From: Bradyrhizobium roseum
GTDB lineage: Bacteria > Pseudomonadota > Alphaproteobacteria > Rhizobiales > Xanthobacteraceae
DNA: 64,000 nt
Reading direction: 5' to 3'
NCBI RefSeq assembly: GCF_030413175.1
Contig: NZ_CP129212.1
Span: 6,843,001 to 6,907,000 of the forward strand
Shown here: positions 44,438 to 53,209 of the stretch, in pieces
How the letters are laid out: the number at the start of each line of letters is the position of its first letter
Numbering within the stretch: position 1 is the first letter of the stretch
Notes under the pieces: model-generated
Seen by the model: only the letters and a program-made list of their open reading frames with translations
What the model was told of the DNA's origin: nothing
Database searches by the model: none
Position numbers and translations under genes: made by a program

Positions 44438-45073
44438 ATGCCCCACACATCCACGCTGCTTGGTTTCGCCCTGGTTTCGCTCGGCATGGTGCTGACGCCG
44501 GGGCCGAACATGATCTACCTGATTTCGCGCTCGCTGACGCAGGGGCCGGCGGCCGGGATCGTGTCGCTCGGCGGCGTCGCGTTGGGTTTTGTGTTCTACA
44601 TGCTGTGCGCGGCGTTCGGCATCACGGCGCTGTTGTTCGCGGTGCCTTATGCCTATGACGCGCTGCGGTTCGCCGGCGCCGCCTATCTGTTGTGGCTGGC
44701 ATGGCAGGCGCTGAAGCCGAACGGGCGTTCGCCGTTTCAGGTGAGGAAGCTGCAGGTCGATGGCCCGCGCAAATTATTTGCGATGGGGTTCGTCACCAAT
44801 CTGCTCAATCCCAAAATCGCGATGCTGTATCTGGCGCTGCTGCCGCAGTTCATCGATCCCGATGCCGGCAGCGTACTGACGCAATCGCTGGTGCTGGGTA
44901 CGATCCAGACGGTGATCAGTGTCAGCGTCAACGCGATGATCGCGCTGACGGCCGGCTCGATCGCGCGCTTTCTCGGCACGCGGCCGACATGGCTATTGCT
45001 GCAGCGCTGGCTGATGGGGACCGTGCTGGCCGGGCTTGCGGTGAGAATGGCGTTCGAGGCGAAGCGGGGGTGA
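44438..45073 (+). CDS. LysE/RhtB family amino-acid exporter
   Basis: A 211-residue inner-membrane exporter with about six hydrophobic segments. The family start FALVSLGMVLTPGPNMIYLISRSLTQG carries the conserved TPGPN loop, followed by GVALGFVFYMLCAAFGITALL and FVTNLLNPKIAMLYLALLPQFI, the second LysE signature. Members expel amino acids such as lysine, homoserine, threonine or leucine, and sometimes other small molecules. The start at 44438 is preferred to 44396 because the extension is not hydrophobic. A perfect hairpin lies just upstream. Confidence 0.9.
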   Translation: MPHTSTLLGFALVSLGMVLTPGPNMIYLISRSLTQGPAAGIVSLGGVALGFVFYMLCAAFGITALLFAVPYAYDALRFAGAAYLLWLAWQALKPNGRSPFQVRKLQVDGPRKLFAMGFVTNLLNPKIAMLYLALLPQFIDPDAGSVLTQSLVLGTIQTVISVSVNAMIALTAGSIARFLGTRPTWLLLQRWLMGTVLAGLAVRMAFEAKRG

Positions 45074-45080
45074 GGCCGAG

Positions 45081-45182
45081 GTCGTCATGCCCCGCGAAAG
45101 CGGGGCATCCAGTACGCCGCGGCCTTTCGGTTTGATTACGAATTCCCGGAGTACTGGATCACCCGCTTTCGCGGGTGATGAC
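45081..45182. repeat. Inverted repeat (GTCATGCCCCGCGAAAGCGG family)
   Basis: The left unit (45081-45115, CATGCCCCGCGAAAGCGGGG then CATCCAGTAC) and right unit (45151-45182, GTACTGGATC, ACCCGCTTTCGCGGGTGATG) are each hairpins and are complementary in GTACTGGAT. It separates convergent genes. Confidence 0.7.
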
Positions 45183-45192
45183 AGCAACTCTC

Positions 45193-45819
45193 TCAATCCA
45201 GCTTGGCTTCCATGCCGCGCTTGGTTGCGGGGCGGGCCATCAGGGCGTTGTACCAGCGCTCGACGTTCGGAAAATCCTTCAGCTCGACCTTGTGGCGCGG
45301 GTGGCGCCAGGCCCAGCCGAGGATGGCGAAGTCGGCGACCGACAACGCGCCGGCGACGAATTCATGGTCGGCCAGCCGCGTGTCCAGCACGCCGTAGAGC
45401 CGCCGCGTTTCGGCCATGTAGCGCTTCAGGCCATAGGCGCGGTCGGCTTCGTTTTCCAGCGCGATGAAATGGTGCACCTGGCCCGGCATCGGCCCAAAGC
45501 CGCCCATCTGCCACATCAGCCATTCATAGACCGGGATACGCTCGGCCAGCGATTTCGGCAGGAACTTGCCGGTCTTCTCGCCGAGATAGAGCAGGATCGC
45601 GCCCGATTCGAAAATGCTGACCGGCTTGCCGCCGGGGCCGTCGGGATCGACGATCGCAGGGATCTTGTTGTTCGGGCTGATCTTGAGGAAGGCGGGCGCC
45701 ATCTGTTCCCCCTTGCTGATGTTCACCGGGATCACCTTGTAAGGCAGCCCCATTTCCTCCAGCGCGACCGAGATCTTGCGGCCGTTCGGCGTGTTCCAGG
45801 TGTGCAGTTCGATGGTCAT
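45193..45819 (-). CDS. Glutathione S-transferase family protein (YghU/Ure2p-like)
   Basis: A 208-residue protein from the ATG at 45819. The thioredoxin-fold N-terminal domain has ELHTWNTPNGRKISVALEEMGLPY, SPNNKIPAIVD and SIFESGAILLYLGEKTG, the Ure2p/YghU pattern in which TPNG replaces the usual catalytic Ser or Cys loop. The helical C-terminal domain includes YEWLMWQMGGFGPMPGQVHHF. Such enzymes often reduce disulfides or organic peroxides using glutathione. The 6-residue longer form starting at 45837 is less likely. It stands alone. Confidence 0.9.
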   Translation of the reverse strand: MTIELHTWNTPNGRKISVALEEMGLPYKVIPVNISKGEQMAPAFLKISPNNKIPAIVDPDGPGGKPVSIFESGAILLYLGEKTGKFLPKSLAERIPVYEWLMWQMGGFGPMPGQVHHFIALENEADRAYGLKRYMAETRRLYGVLDTRLADHEFVAGALSVADFAILGWAWRHPRHKVELKDFPNVERWYNALMARPATKRGMEAKLD

Positions 45820-46013
45820 TTGGACGGTTTCCCCCACGACGGCTTGGTGTCTCGTACCCCGGAACCTCCCGGCCTTACAACCCGCGCTTTCGACGGGACG
45901 CCCCTGCGAAAGCTGGACGCATGCGCTGCTATTGACGGCATGCGATCAACGCTGGCATGTGCCTGCCGGCGCCGATAGATTGCGCCCGACTGAAACCCCT
46001 TGGGAAACGCACC

Positions 46014-46577
46014 TTGTCCAAATCCGCCGCCCGCGCCCGCCTCGCCGAGATCATCCGCAAGCGTTCGTTCGGCCGCGGTGAGATCACGCTGGCCTCGGGC
46101 CGCAAGAGCGACTTCTACTTCAACCTCAAGCCGACCATGCTCGACCCCGAGGGCGCGGCGCTGCTGGCGGAACTGACCTACGAGGCGCTGAGGGACGACA
46201 AGCTCGATTACGTCGGCGGGCTGGAGATGGGCGCGGTCCCACTGGCGGGCGCGATCGCGCAGCTGTCCTGGCTCAAGGGCCATCCGATCGCCGCGTTCTT
46301 CGTGCGCAAGAAGCCGAAGGAACATGGCGCCCGCCTCGCGGTGGAGGGCCTCGCCAAGGGCGAGAGCCTGCAGGGCAAGCGCATCGTCATCGTCGAGGAC
46401 GTGACCACGACCGGCGGCTCGGCGCTGAAGGCGGCCGAAGCGGTGCGCGAGGCCGGCGGCGAGATCGTACTGGTGCTGACCATGGTCGACCGCGAGGAAG
46501 GGGCGACCGAAGCATTTGCAGCGGCCGGGCTGGAGTTTCGTTCCCTCTACAAGGCGGGTGAATTCCTGAAGGCGTGA
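46014..46577 (+). CDS. pyrE: Orotate phosphoribosyltransferase
   Basis: A 187-residue enzyme that joins orotate to PRPP in pyrimidine synthesis. Motifs: [23 protein letters not shown] near the start, [11 protein letters not shown] (flexible loop), and the PRPP-binding signature [24 protein letters not shown]. The start is assigned to a TTG at 46014 (giving [14 protein letters not shown]), which matches family N-termini; the frame stays open upstream to 45957 but those residues are not conserved. It is divergent from the GST gene. Confidence 0.94.
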   Translation: MSKSAARARLAEIIRKRSFGRGEITLASGRKSDFYFNLKPTMLDPEGAALLAELTYEALRDDKLDYVGGLEMGAVPLAGAIAQLSWLKGHPIAAFFVRKKPKEHGARLAVEGLAKGESLQGKRIVIVEDVTTTGGSALKAAEAVREAGGEIVLVLTMVDREEGATEAFAAAGLEFRSLYKAGEFLKA

Positions 46578-46691
46578 TGCCGTTGGATCGCCGCATTTCC
46601 TTCCGCCCTGCCCCGCCTGAACACCACTCATTTACCATCCGCCATTAAGGTTACCCTGACCTGAAGCCATCTCGCTTCAGCGCTTCGTGGG

Positions 46692-47507
46692 GTGGAGTGG
46701 GTGCGTACCAGGCTGGCTTTTTCTCGCATGCGGCGACGGGCTGCCTTGGTGGCCGCCGCGGCCCTTGCAGGCGCGCTGGTGCTCGCGCCCGGCAGCGTTT
46801 CGGCCGAAGGCCTGTTCGACTTCCTGTTCGGCGGTATCCAGAACCAGAAGCCGGCACGGCCGACGCAGGCGAACTCCTTCTCCGATCAGGTCGGCGTCAA
46901 TCAGCCGGCCTATTCCGCGCCGGCGCCGCGCGTCGCGGGCTCCGGACCCGCCTTCTGCGTGCGAAGCTGCGACGGTAAATATTTTCCGCTGACCATGCGC
47001 GGCAACGCTTCGCCGGCTCAGACCTGCCAGGCGTTCTGCCCGGCGAGCGTCACCAAGGTGTTTTACGGCAGCAACATCGACGGCGCGACCGCGGGCAATG
47101 GCGAGCGCTATGCCGACAGCGAAAACGCCTACGCCTACCGCAAGGCGCTGCGCGCCGACTGCACCTGCAACGGCCGAAGCCCCTCCGGGCTGGCGCCGGT
47201 CGACCTCACGCTCGATACTTCGCTGCGCTCCGGCGACGTCGTCGCCACCACCGATGGACTGGTGGCCTATACCGGCGTGCGCTTAGGGACCGAGCAGACC
47301 GCGGAGTTCACCCCCGTCGCTTCCTATCCTGGCCTCACCGCCGATGTCCGCGCCCGGCTCGGCGAAATGAAGGTGGCCCCGGTCAGCGCCGAGATGATCG
47401 CGACCAATGCACAATCTCCCGAGACGAAGCGCGACGGCGAACTGACGACCGGCTCGATTTCGAAAAGCGGCGCGGCGAAGCCGTTGAAGCGGGTGGAAGT
47501 GAACTAG
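46692..47507 (+). CDS. DUF2865 domain secreted protein
   Basis: Up to 271 residues. A signal peptide (RRRAALVAAAALAGALVLAPG, cleavage likely at VSA-EG) is followed by the DUF2865 core: FCVRSCDGKYFPLTMRGNA, TCQAFCPASVTKVFYGSNIDGA and YAYRKALRADCTCNG, with six or more cysteines likely forming periplasmic disulfides. These proteins are widespread in Bradyrhizobium and relatives; function unknown. The GTG at 46692 opens the frame; an ATG at 46728 would give a shorter, equally good signal peptide. Confidence 0.8.
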   Translation: MEWVRTRLAFSRMRRRAALVAAAALAGALVLAPGSVSAEGLFDFLFGGIQNQKPARPTQANSFSDQVGVNQPAYSAPAPRVAGSGPAFCVRSCDGKYFPLTMRGNASPAQTCQAFCPASVTKVFYGSNIDGATAGNGERYADSENAYAYRKALRADCTCNGRSPSGLAPVDLTLDTSLRSGDVVATTDGLVAYTGVRLGTEQTAEFTPVASYPGLTADVRARLGEMKVAPVSAEMIATNAQSPETKRDGELTTGSISKSGAAKPLKRVEVN

Positions 47508-47582
47508 CGACGCAAAACATCGAAAACAACCCCATGCAAAGTAGGATGGGAGCCGGGTCGCGCGAATGCTGCCCCTATGCTT

Positions 47583-48014
47583 TCACCGTCCGACGATGAC
47601 GCCGATGACGTTGGGCGCCGTCAGGTATTTTTCCTCGATCGCGGCGCGCGCGGCGGCGCGGTTGTCCGGGGTCAGCAGGCCGCGCTTCTCGGCCAAAATC
47701 ATCCAGCAATAGCCCCACCAGTCGGTCAGCATGCCCTGGTCGTCGACGAGGTCGTAGCCCTGCTCGGCAGCGAAGATCCGCGCCTGCGCTTCATCCAGCG
47801 CGTCGAGAAAGGCGTGGTCCTCCCCCGAAAACAGATCGTCGCTGAAATCGTCCGTGGTGTAGCCCCACACCGACATGCAGACCGCGTTGAATTCGCGGTC
47901 GATGGCGTCGTCGTCGACGAACTGGCGGCGCGAGGCCTGGTGCAGGCGTGACAGCGACCGCGCGAAGTCGGCGATGCGGGTGAGAGCGAACTGATCGAAG
48001 GCGATGGTGGACAT
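47583..48014 (-). CDS. Hypothetical acidic cytoplasmic protein
   Basis: A 143-residue protein from the ATG at 48014. It has no signal peptide or membrane segment and is acidic (DDAIDREFNAVCMSVWGYTTDDFSDDLFSGEDHAFLD), with aromatic clusters such as TDWWGYCWMILAEKRGLL. I do not recognise the family. Codon use resembles the neighbours, and the frame without its upstream extension (48015-48086) looks natural. Its neighbour across an AT-rich gap is the sigma-1.1 microprotein on the other strand. Confidence 0.65.
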   Translation of the reverse strand: MSTIAFDQFALTRIADFARSLSRLHQASRRQFVDDDAIDREFNAVCMSVWGYTTDDFSDDLFSGEDHAFLDALDEAQARIFAAEQGYDLVDDQGMLTDWWGYCWMILAEKRGLLTPDNRAAARAAIEEKYLTAPNVIGVIVGR

Positions 48015-48184
48015 GTAGTCCTCGCAAACTCGGATAGACCATAAATGTTGTGTCGGCGCAGCCGCCGAATCACAATGATATATCAAACACTTGCTAAATT
48101 GTTCTTAATTTGTTCCGTGCTTCGCACAAGAGAAGCTCGAGACTCTCCCCATCTGGTAGAGGCCAATTTTGGGAGTACTGAGGA

Positions 48185-48373
48185 ATGAGACAACGAGACA
48201 TGATCCGAATAGCGCTAGAGCTTGGCCGTCCGACGGGCATCATCACCTTCGATCGGCTTAACGAGCTGTTGCCATCGGCTACAACTGAGCCCGAAGACAT
48301 CGATGCAATTATGCAAGCGCTCAGCGACGAAGGAATAAATCTGGTCGAGCGCGAACAATCGAAGCCCCAATGA
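48185..48373 (+). CDS. Stand-alone sigma-70 region 1.1-like microprotein
   Basis: A 62-residue acidic protein. The segment GRPTGIITFDRLNELLPS, then EPEDIDAIMQALSDEGINLVE, matches the pattern of region 1.1 of primary sigma factors (gly-x-hydrophobic-thr, asn-x-x-leu-pro, then ile-x-x-ile-x-x-met and a GI-x-(V/L)VE end). Region 1.1 keeps free sigma from binding DNA and acts as a nucleic-acid mimic in the RNA polymerase cleft. No sigma regions 2-4 follow. The ATG at 48185 has an upstream GGGAG/GAGG-like site. It may act on polymerase in trans; this is inference. Confidence 0.65.
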   Translation: MRQRDMIRIALELGRPTGIITFDRLNELLPSATTEPEDIDAIMQALSDEGINLVEREQSKPQ

Positions 48374-48570
48374 AACCGGAGCGCCCGTCCCACCTGCTCA
48401 CAGGCTTTCACGCCTTGATTAGATCACCAAAACCCCCTCATGAGCGCCGCGAAATCGGCCCGGTCCTTGCATAAATTCGAGTCAGCGCAGTGCACAAACT
48501 AGTCAGGCATTTGGATTGCACGGCAAGGCGCGTATCTTCGCCGTGAGTCTCAACCGCAGGAATCGACGTT

Positions 48571-51096
48571 TTGCAGGAACAATTTTCGGGAAATCATCCG
48601 GCAAACTATCCGGCCCCGGGCCAGCCGATCGACGAGCTGGCGCTGACCGAGATCAAGGGCGCGATCCTCGCCAAGCTTCGCCTTGCGATCGGCAAGGACG
48701 CCGGCATGGCAACGCGGCGGGACTGGTACAAGGCGGCGGCGCTGGCGCTGCGCGACCGCATCGTGCACCGCTGGCTTACGGCCGAAAAGGAGAGCTACGA
48801 CGCCGGCAGCAAGCGGGTCTATTATCTTTCGCTCGAATTCCTGATCGGCCGACTGTTCACCGACGGGCTGAACAATATGGGCCTGCTGCCCCTGTTCGAG
48901 GCGGCGCTCGGCGATCTCGGCGTCGGCCTTTCCGACCTGCGCAAGTGCGAACCGGATGCGGCGCTCGGCAATGGCGGCCTCGGGCGGCTTGCCGCGTGCT
49001 TCATGGAGAGCATGGCGACGCTCACCATTCCCGCCATCGGCTATGGCATCCGCTACGATTTCGGCCTGTTCCGACAGATCATTTCGCAGGGCTGGCAGCA
49101 CGAATATCCCGACGAATGGCTGAGTTTCGGCAACCCCTGGGAATTCCAGCGCGCCGAGGTGGTCTATCAAATTCACTTCGGCGGCCATGTCGAGCATGTC
49201 GACGACCGCGGCCGCGACCGTGCGACGTGGCGGCCGGGGGAGACCGTGCAGGCGGTGGCCTACGACACGCCGATCGTCGGCTGGCGCGGCCAACACGTCA
49301 ACGCGCTGCGGCTGTGGTCGGCGCGCTCGCCCGATCCGTTGCGGCTCGACGTCTTCAACACCGGCGACTATCTCGGCGCGGTCGCCGAGGAAGCGCGTGC
49401 AGAATCGATCTGCAAATTCCTTTATCCGAACGACGAGAGCCCGGCCGGGCGCGAGCTGCGGCTGCGGCAGGAATATTTCTTCGTTTCGGCTTCGCTGCAG
49501 GACCTGATCAAGCGGCATCTTGCTTCCGACGGGCAGTTGCGCAACCTCCCCTCCAAGGTCGCGGTGCAGCTCAACGACACCCATCCGAGCCTCGCCGTCA
49601 CCGAGCTGATGCGCATCCTGGTCGACCTGCACAATTTCCGCTGGGACGAGGCATGGAAGCTGACGGTGGAGACGCTGTCCTACACCAATCACACGCTGCT
49701 GCCGGAAGCGCTGGAAACCTGGCCGGTCGAACTGTTCGAGCGGCTGCTGCCGCGCCATCTCGAAATCATCTACCGCATCAATGCGGCGCATCTGACGCTG
49801 GCGGACCTGCGCTGCCCGGGCGATGTGGATTTCCGCGCCTCGGTGTCGCTGATCGACGAAAAGAGCGGCCGGCGGGTGCGGATGGGGCAACTCGCCTTCG
49901 TCGGCTCGCACCGCATCAACGGCGTCTCGGCGATGCACTCCGACCTGATGAAGGAGACCGTGTTCCACGATCTCAACCATCTCTATCCTGGCCGTATCAC
50001 CAACAAGACCAACGGCATCACCTTCCGCCGCTGGCTGATGCTCGCCAACCCGAAACTGACCGCGCTGATGCGCGAGGTCTGCGGCGAGGCCGTGCTCGAC
50101 GATTTCTCGCTGTTCGAGCGGCTCGAGGCCCGCGCCAGCGACAATGCGTTCCAGCAGCGCTTTCGCGAGGTCAAGCTTCACAACAAGCTGGCGCTGGCGC
50201 GGCTGATCGGCGAGCGGCTGAGCATCAAGATCGACCCGTCGGCGCTGTTCGACGTGCAGATCAAGCGCATCCACGAGTACAAGCGGCAATTGCTCAACAT
50301 TATTGAGACCATCGCGCTGTACCACGCCATCAAGGACGAGCCGCAGCGCGACTGGGTGCCGCGGGTAAAAATCTTCGCCGGCAAGGCGGCGGCGAGTTAT
50401 CGCTACGCCAAGCTGATCATCAAGCTGATCAACGACGTCGCCGAAGTCGTCAACAACGACCCCGACGTCGCCGGAAGGCTGAAGGTCGTCTTCCTCGCCG
50501 ACTACAATGTCAGCCTTGCGGAAGTGATCATTCCGGCCGCCGATCTCTCCGAGCAGATCTCGACCGCGGGCATGGAAGCCTCCGGCACCGGCAACATGAA
50601 GCTGGCGCTCAACGGCGCGCTGACCATCGGCACGCTCGACGGCGCCAATATCGAGATCCGTGACCATGTCGGCGCGGAGAACATCGCGATCTTCGGCCTG
50701 GAGGCCGGCGACGTCATGATCCGCCGCAAACAGGGACTGGATGCGACCGACATCATCAATCGCTCGCCGCGGCTGGCGCGCGCCATCGTCGCGGTCGAAA
50801 GCGGCGCGTTCTCGCCCGACGATCCCGCCCGCTTCGCCTCGATCGGCCACGCGCTGCGCAATCTCGACCACTACATGGTCGCGGCCGACTTCGACTCTTA
50901 TTACGAGGCGCAGCGCGGCATCGACGCGCGCTGGCAGGTGATGCCGGCATGGACCCGCGCCTCGATTCTCAACGTGGCGCGAATGCCGTGGTTCTCCTCC
51001 GACCGCACCATCCGCGAATATGCCGAGGAGATCTGGAACGTGCCGGTGCGCGTGGCCGCGCCGGAGGCCGGTGCCCAGCGCGGGGCGAAGGGGTAA
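48571..51096 (+). CDS. glgP: Glycogen/starch phosphorylase
   Basis: An 841-residue PLP enzyme that releases glucose-1-phosphate from glycogen. Motifs: YYLSLEFLIGRLF, PDAALGNGGLGRLAACFMES, YGIRYDFGLFRQ, VQLNDTHPSLAV, RITNKTNGITFRRWL, and the PLP-lysine segment EASGTGNMKLALNGA, followed by TIGTLDGANIEI. Length matches GlgP. The start is a TTG at 48571, preceded by CGCAGGAA; no ATG gives the conserved N-terminus. No other glycogen gene (glgA, glgB, glgC) is adjacent, so it stands alone here. Confidence 0.95.
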   Translation: MQEQFSGNHPANYPAPGQPIDELALTEIKGAILAKLRLAIGKDAGMATRRDWYKAAALALRDRIVHRWLTAEKESYDAGSKRVYYLSLEFLIGRLFTDGLNNMGLLPLFEAALGDLGVGLSDLRKCEPDAALGNGGLGRLAACFMESMATLTIPAIGYGIRYDFGLFRQIISQGWQHEYPDEWLSFGNPWEFQRAEVVYQIHFGGHVEHVDDRGRDRATWRPGETVQAVAYDTPIVGWRGQHVNALRLWSARSPDPLRLDVFNTGDYLGAVAEEARAESICKFLYPNDESPAGRELRLRQEYFFVSASLQDLIKRHLASDGQLRNLPSKVAVQLNDTHPSLAVTELMRILVDLHNFRWDEAWKLTVETLSYTNHTLLPEALETWPVELFERLLPRHLEIIYRINAAHLTLADLRCPGDVDFRASVSLIDEKSGRRVRMGQLAFVGSHRINGVSAMHSDLMKETVFHDLNHLYPGRITNKTNGITFRRWLMLANPKLTALMREVCGEAVLDDFSLFERLEARASDNAFQQRFREVKLHNKLALARLIGERLSIKIDPSALFDVQIKRIHEYKRQLLNIIETIALYHAIKDEPQRDWVPRVKIFAGKAAASYRYAKLIIKLINDVAEVVNNDPDVAGRLKVVFLADYNVSLAEVIIPAADLSEQISTAGMEASGTGNMKLALNGALTIGTLDGANIEIRDHVGAENIAIFGLEAGDVMIRRKQGLDATDIINRSPRLARAIVAVESGAFSPDDPARFASIGHALRNLDHYMVAADFDSYYEAQRGIDARWQVMPAWTRASILNVARMPWFSSDRTIREYAEEIWNVPVRVAAPEAGAQRGAKG

Positions 51097-51167
51097 TTTT
51101 CAGGACGCGGGAAACCATTACCTCCGGCGTTATTGAATTCGGCAGGATAGTCGCGATACTGCCTCCG

Positions 51168-51246
51168 CGTCATTGCGAGCGCCGCGAAGCAATCCATCGT
51201 GCTGCAAGCCGAGAAGTGGATTGCTTTGCGCCGCTCGCAATGATGG
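51168..51246. repeat. Inverted repeat (CGTCATTGCGAGC family)
   Basis: CGTCATTGCGAGCGCCGCGA then AGCAATCCAT on the left pairs with TGGATTGCT and GCCGCTCGCAATGATGG on the right, giving a long hairpin between glgP and the thioesterase gene. Confidence 0.75.
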
Positions 51247-51290
51247 CATTTGCGGCAACGACGTCGCCCCATTCGAGACTGAACATACTT

Positions 51291-52109
51291 ATGCTCACCA
51301 AAGCCCCTCACCTCTTCGACGACGCAACAAAAGTCACCGCCGGCGATAGCTGCTGGCAGGGCAAGACCAGCCCGGATTACTGGGCCTTTGTCGGCCCGTT
51401 CGGCGGCTTCACGGCCGCCACCATGCTGCGGGCGCTGATCGAGCATCCGCAGCGGGCGGGCGATCCGCTGTCGATGACGGTGAACTTCTGCGCGCCGGTG
51501 GCGGAAGGGCCTTTCGATCTCGACGTGCGGCTGGTCAAGGCCAACCGCTCGAGCCAGCACTGGTGCGTGGAGATGAAGCAAGGCAATGGCGACGTCGCGA
51601 CGCTGGCGACCGCCGTGTTCGCCGAGCGCCGGCCGTCCTGGTCGCACCAGCAGACGGCGTTCCCGCAGGCGGTACCGTTCGAACAGGCGCGGCGATTTCC
51701 GAACACGAAGATGACCTGGACGCACCAGTATGATTTCCGCTTCGTCGAGGGCGAGCCGAGCTTCTATGGCTCGCCCGCCGCCTCGCCGCTCACAGCGTTC
51801 TCGAAGCAGTGGATCGGCGACCACATGCCGCGACAGGTCGACATGCTGTCTTTGATGTCGATGTCGGACGCGTTCTTCGGCCGGGTGTTTCTGGCGCGGC
51901 GGGAACTGATCCCGTTCGGCACGGTGTCGATCACGACGTATTTCCATGCGGCGGCGGAGGAACTCGCGGCCGAGGACATCACGCACGTGCTGGCGGTGGC
52001 CGACGCGCGGATTTTCCACAGGAGTTACGGCGACCAGCACGGCGAATTGTGGTCACCGTCGGGACGGTTGCTGGCGACGACGACGCAGATTGCTTATTTC
52101 AAGGCGTAG
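51291..52109 (+). CDS. Acyl-CoA thioesterase, double-hotdog type
   Basis: A 272-residue protein of the TesB-like/4HBT_3 thioesterase group. The N-terminal half has GPFGGFTAATMLRALIEHP and LSMTVNFCAPVAEGPF, and the C-terminal half HVLAVADARIFHRSYGDQHGELWSP, the two hotdog folds expected. It should hydrolyse acyl-CoA thioesters; chain length is unknown. The frame is open upstream into the repeat and glgP, but the ATG at 51291 gives the natural start. It is probably separate from glgP. Confidence 0.82.
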   Translation: MLTKAPHLFDDATKVTAGDSCWQGKTSPDYWAFVGPFGGFTAATMLRALIEHPQRAGDPLSMTVNFCAPVAEGPFDLDVRLVKANRSSQHWCVEMKQGNGDVATLATAVFAERRPSWSHQQTAFPQAVPFEQARRFPNTKMTWTHQYDFRFVEGEPSFYGSPAASPLTAFSKQWIGDHMPRQVDMLSLMSMSDAFFGRVFLARRELIPFGTVSITTYFHAAAEELAAEDITHVLAVADARIFHRSYGDQHGELWSPSGRLLATTTQIAYFKA

Positions 52110-52137
52110 CGAAAACATCGCGGAGGCGACGGTCTTG

Positions 52138-52217
52138 TAGGGTGGGCAAAGCGTAGCGTGCCCACCACCGCGCACACGGCAAGAAATGGTGGGCACGCTT
52201 CGCTCTACCCACCCTAC
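52138..52217. repeat. Inverted repeat (GTAGGGTGGGC family)
   Basis: GTAGGGTGGGCAAAGCGTAG, CGTGCCCACCA on the left pairs with TGGTGGGCACGCTTCGC and TACCCACCCTAC on the right. This is a well-known type of intergenic palindrome in such genomes. It ends 20 bases before the arginase start. Confidence 0.8.
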
Positions 52218-52237
52218 GAAATCGAGAGGCCGCGCTC

Positions 52238-53209
52238 ATGCCTGACGCCAACGTACCGCGCATCGCCCTGCTCGGCGTGCCCATCGAGATCGGCGCTTCG
52301 CAGCTTGGCACCCTGATGGGGCCGGATGCGCTGCGCACCGCCGGCATCGGCCGCATTCTCGATCAGCTCGGCTTTGCCGTCGAGGACCACGGCAACATGG
52401 CCAAACCTGTTGCCAGCGCGGACGAAGGTCCGCCGCCGGCCAACGCCAAATATTACGACACCATCAAGGGCTGGATCCGCGCGCTGAGCGAGCGTTCGTA
52501 CGCGCTGGCAAGCTCCGGCGCCCTGCCGATCTTCATGGGCGGCGACCATTCGCTGTCGATGGGATCGGTGAACGGCGTGGCGCGCTACTGGCAGGAGCAG
52601 GGCCGGCCGCTGTTCGTGCTCTGGGTCGACGCCCATGCCGACTACAACACGCCGCTGACCACCGAGACCGGCAACATGCACGGCATGTCGGCGGCCTTCC
52701 TGTGCGGCGAAGGCGGCCTCGATAATCTGCTCGGCGGCGCGCCACGGGCCTCGATCGGCCCCGACCAGCTCGATCTGTTCGGCATCCGCTCGATCGATCC
52801 GGAGGAGAAGAGACTGGTGTTCGAGCGCCGCGTCGCGATCGCGGACATGCGCGCGATCGACGAGTTCGGCGTCGGCGTGCTGATCCGCAAGGTGATCGAG
52901 CGCGTACGGGCGAAGAACGGCGTGCTGCATGTTGCCTTCGACGTCGATTTCCTCGATCCGAGCGTGGCGCCCGGCGTCGGAACGACCGTGCCGGGCGGCG
53001 CAACCTATCGCGAGGCGCACTTGATCATGGAGCTGCTGCACGATTCGGATCTGGTGCGGTCGGTCGACATCGTCGAGCTCAACCCGTTCCTCGACGAACG
53101 CGGCCGTACCGCGCGCGTCGCCGTCGAACTGATCGGCAGCCTGTTCGGCCTGCAGATTACCGACCGCCGCACGCCGAGCAACGCGGTGCTCCCCGGCAAT
53201 GGAAGCTAG
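52238..53209 (+). CDS. Arginase
   Basis: A 323-residue ureohydrolase that cuts arginine to ornithine and urea. The manganese-binding motifs are all present: FMGGDHSLSMGS, LWVDAHADYNTP with NMHGM, and FDVDFLDPSVAPGVGTTVPGG. The pattern around GNMHGMSAAFL fits arginase rather than agmatinase. Length is normal. Its stop codon overlaps the stop of the convergent anti-sigma gene through a shared CTAG at 53206-53209. Confidence 0.93.
   Translation: MPDANVPRIALLGVPIEIGASQLGTLMGPDALRTAGIGRILDQLGFAVEDHGNMAKPVASADEGPPPANAKYYDTIKGWIRALSERSYALASSGALPIFMGGDHSLSMGSVNGVARYWQEQGRPLFVLWVDAHADYNTPLTTETGNMHGMSAAFLCGEGGLDNLLGGAPRASIGPDQLDLFGIRSIDPEEKRLVFERRVAIADMRAIDEFGVGVLIRKVIERVRAKNGVLHVAFDVDFLDPSVAPGVGTTVPGGATYREAHLIMELLHDSDLVRSVDIVELNPFLDERGRTARVAVELIGSLFGLQITDRRTPSNAVLPGNGS

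Noticed and set aside
48550..50871. Minus-strand frame of 773 codons opposite glgP, and plus-strand frame at 56313-58550 opposite the RND permease
   Set aside because: Both are mirror frames of certain genes with no recognisable motif.
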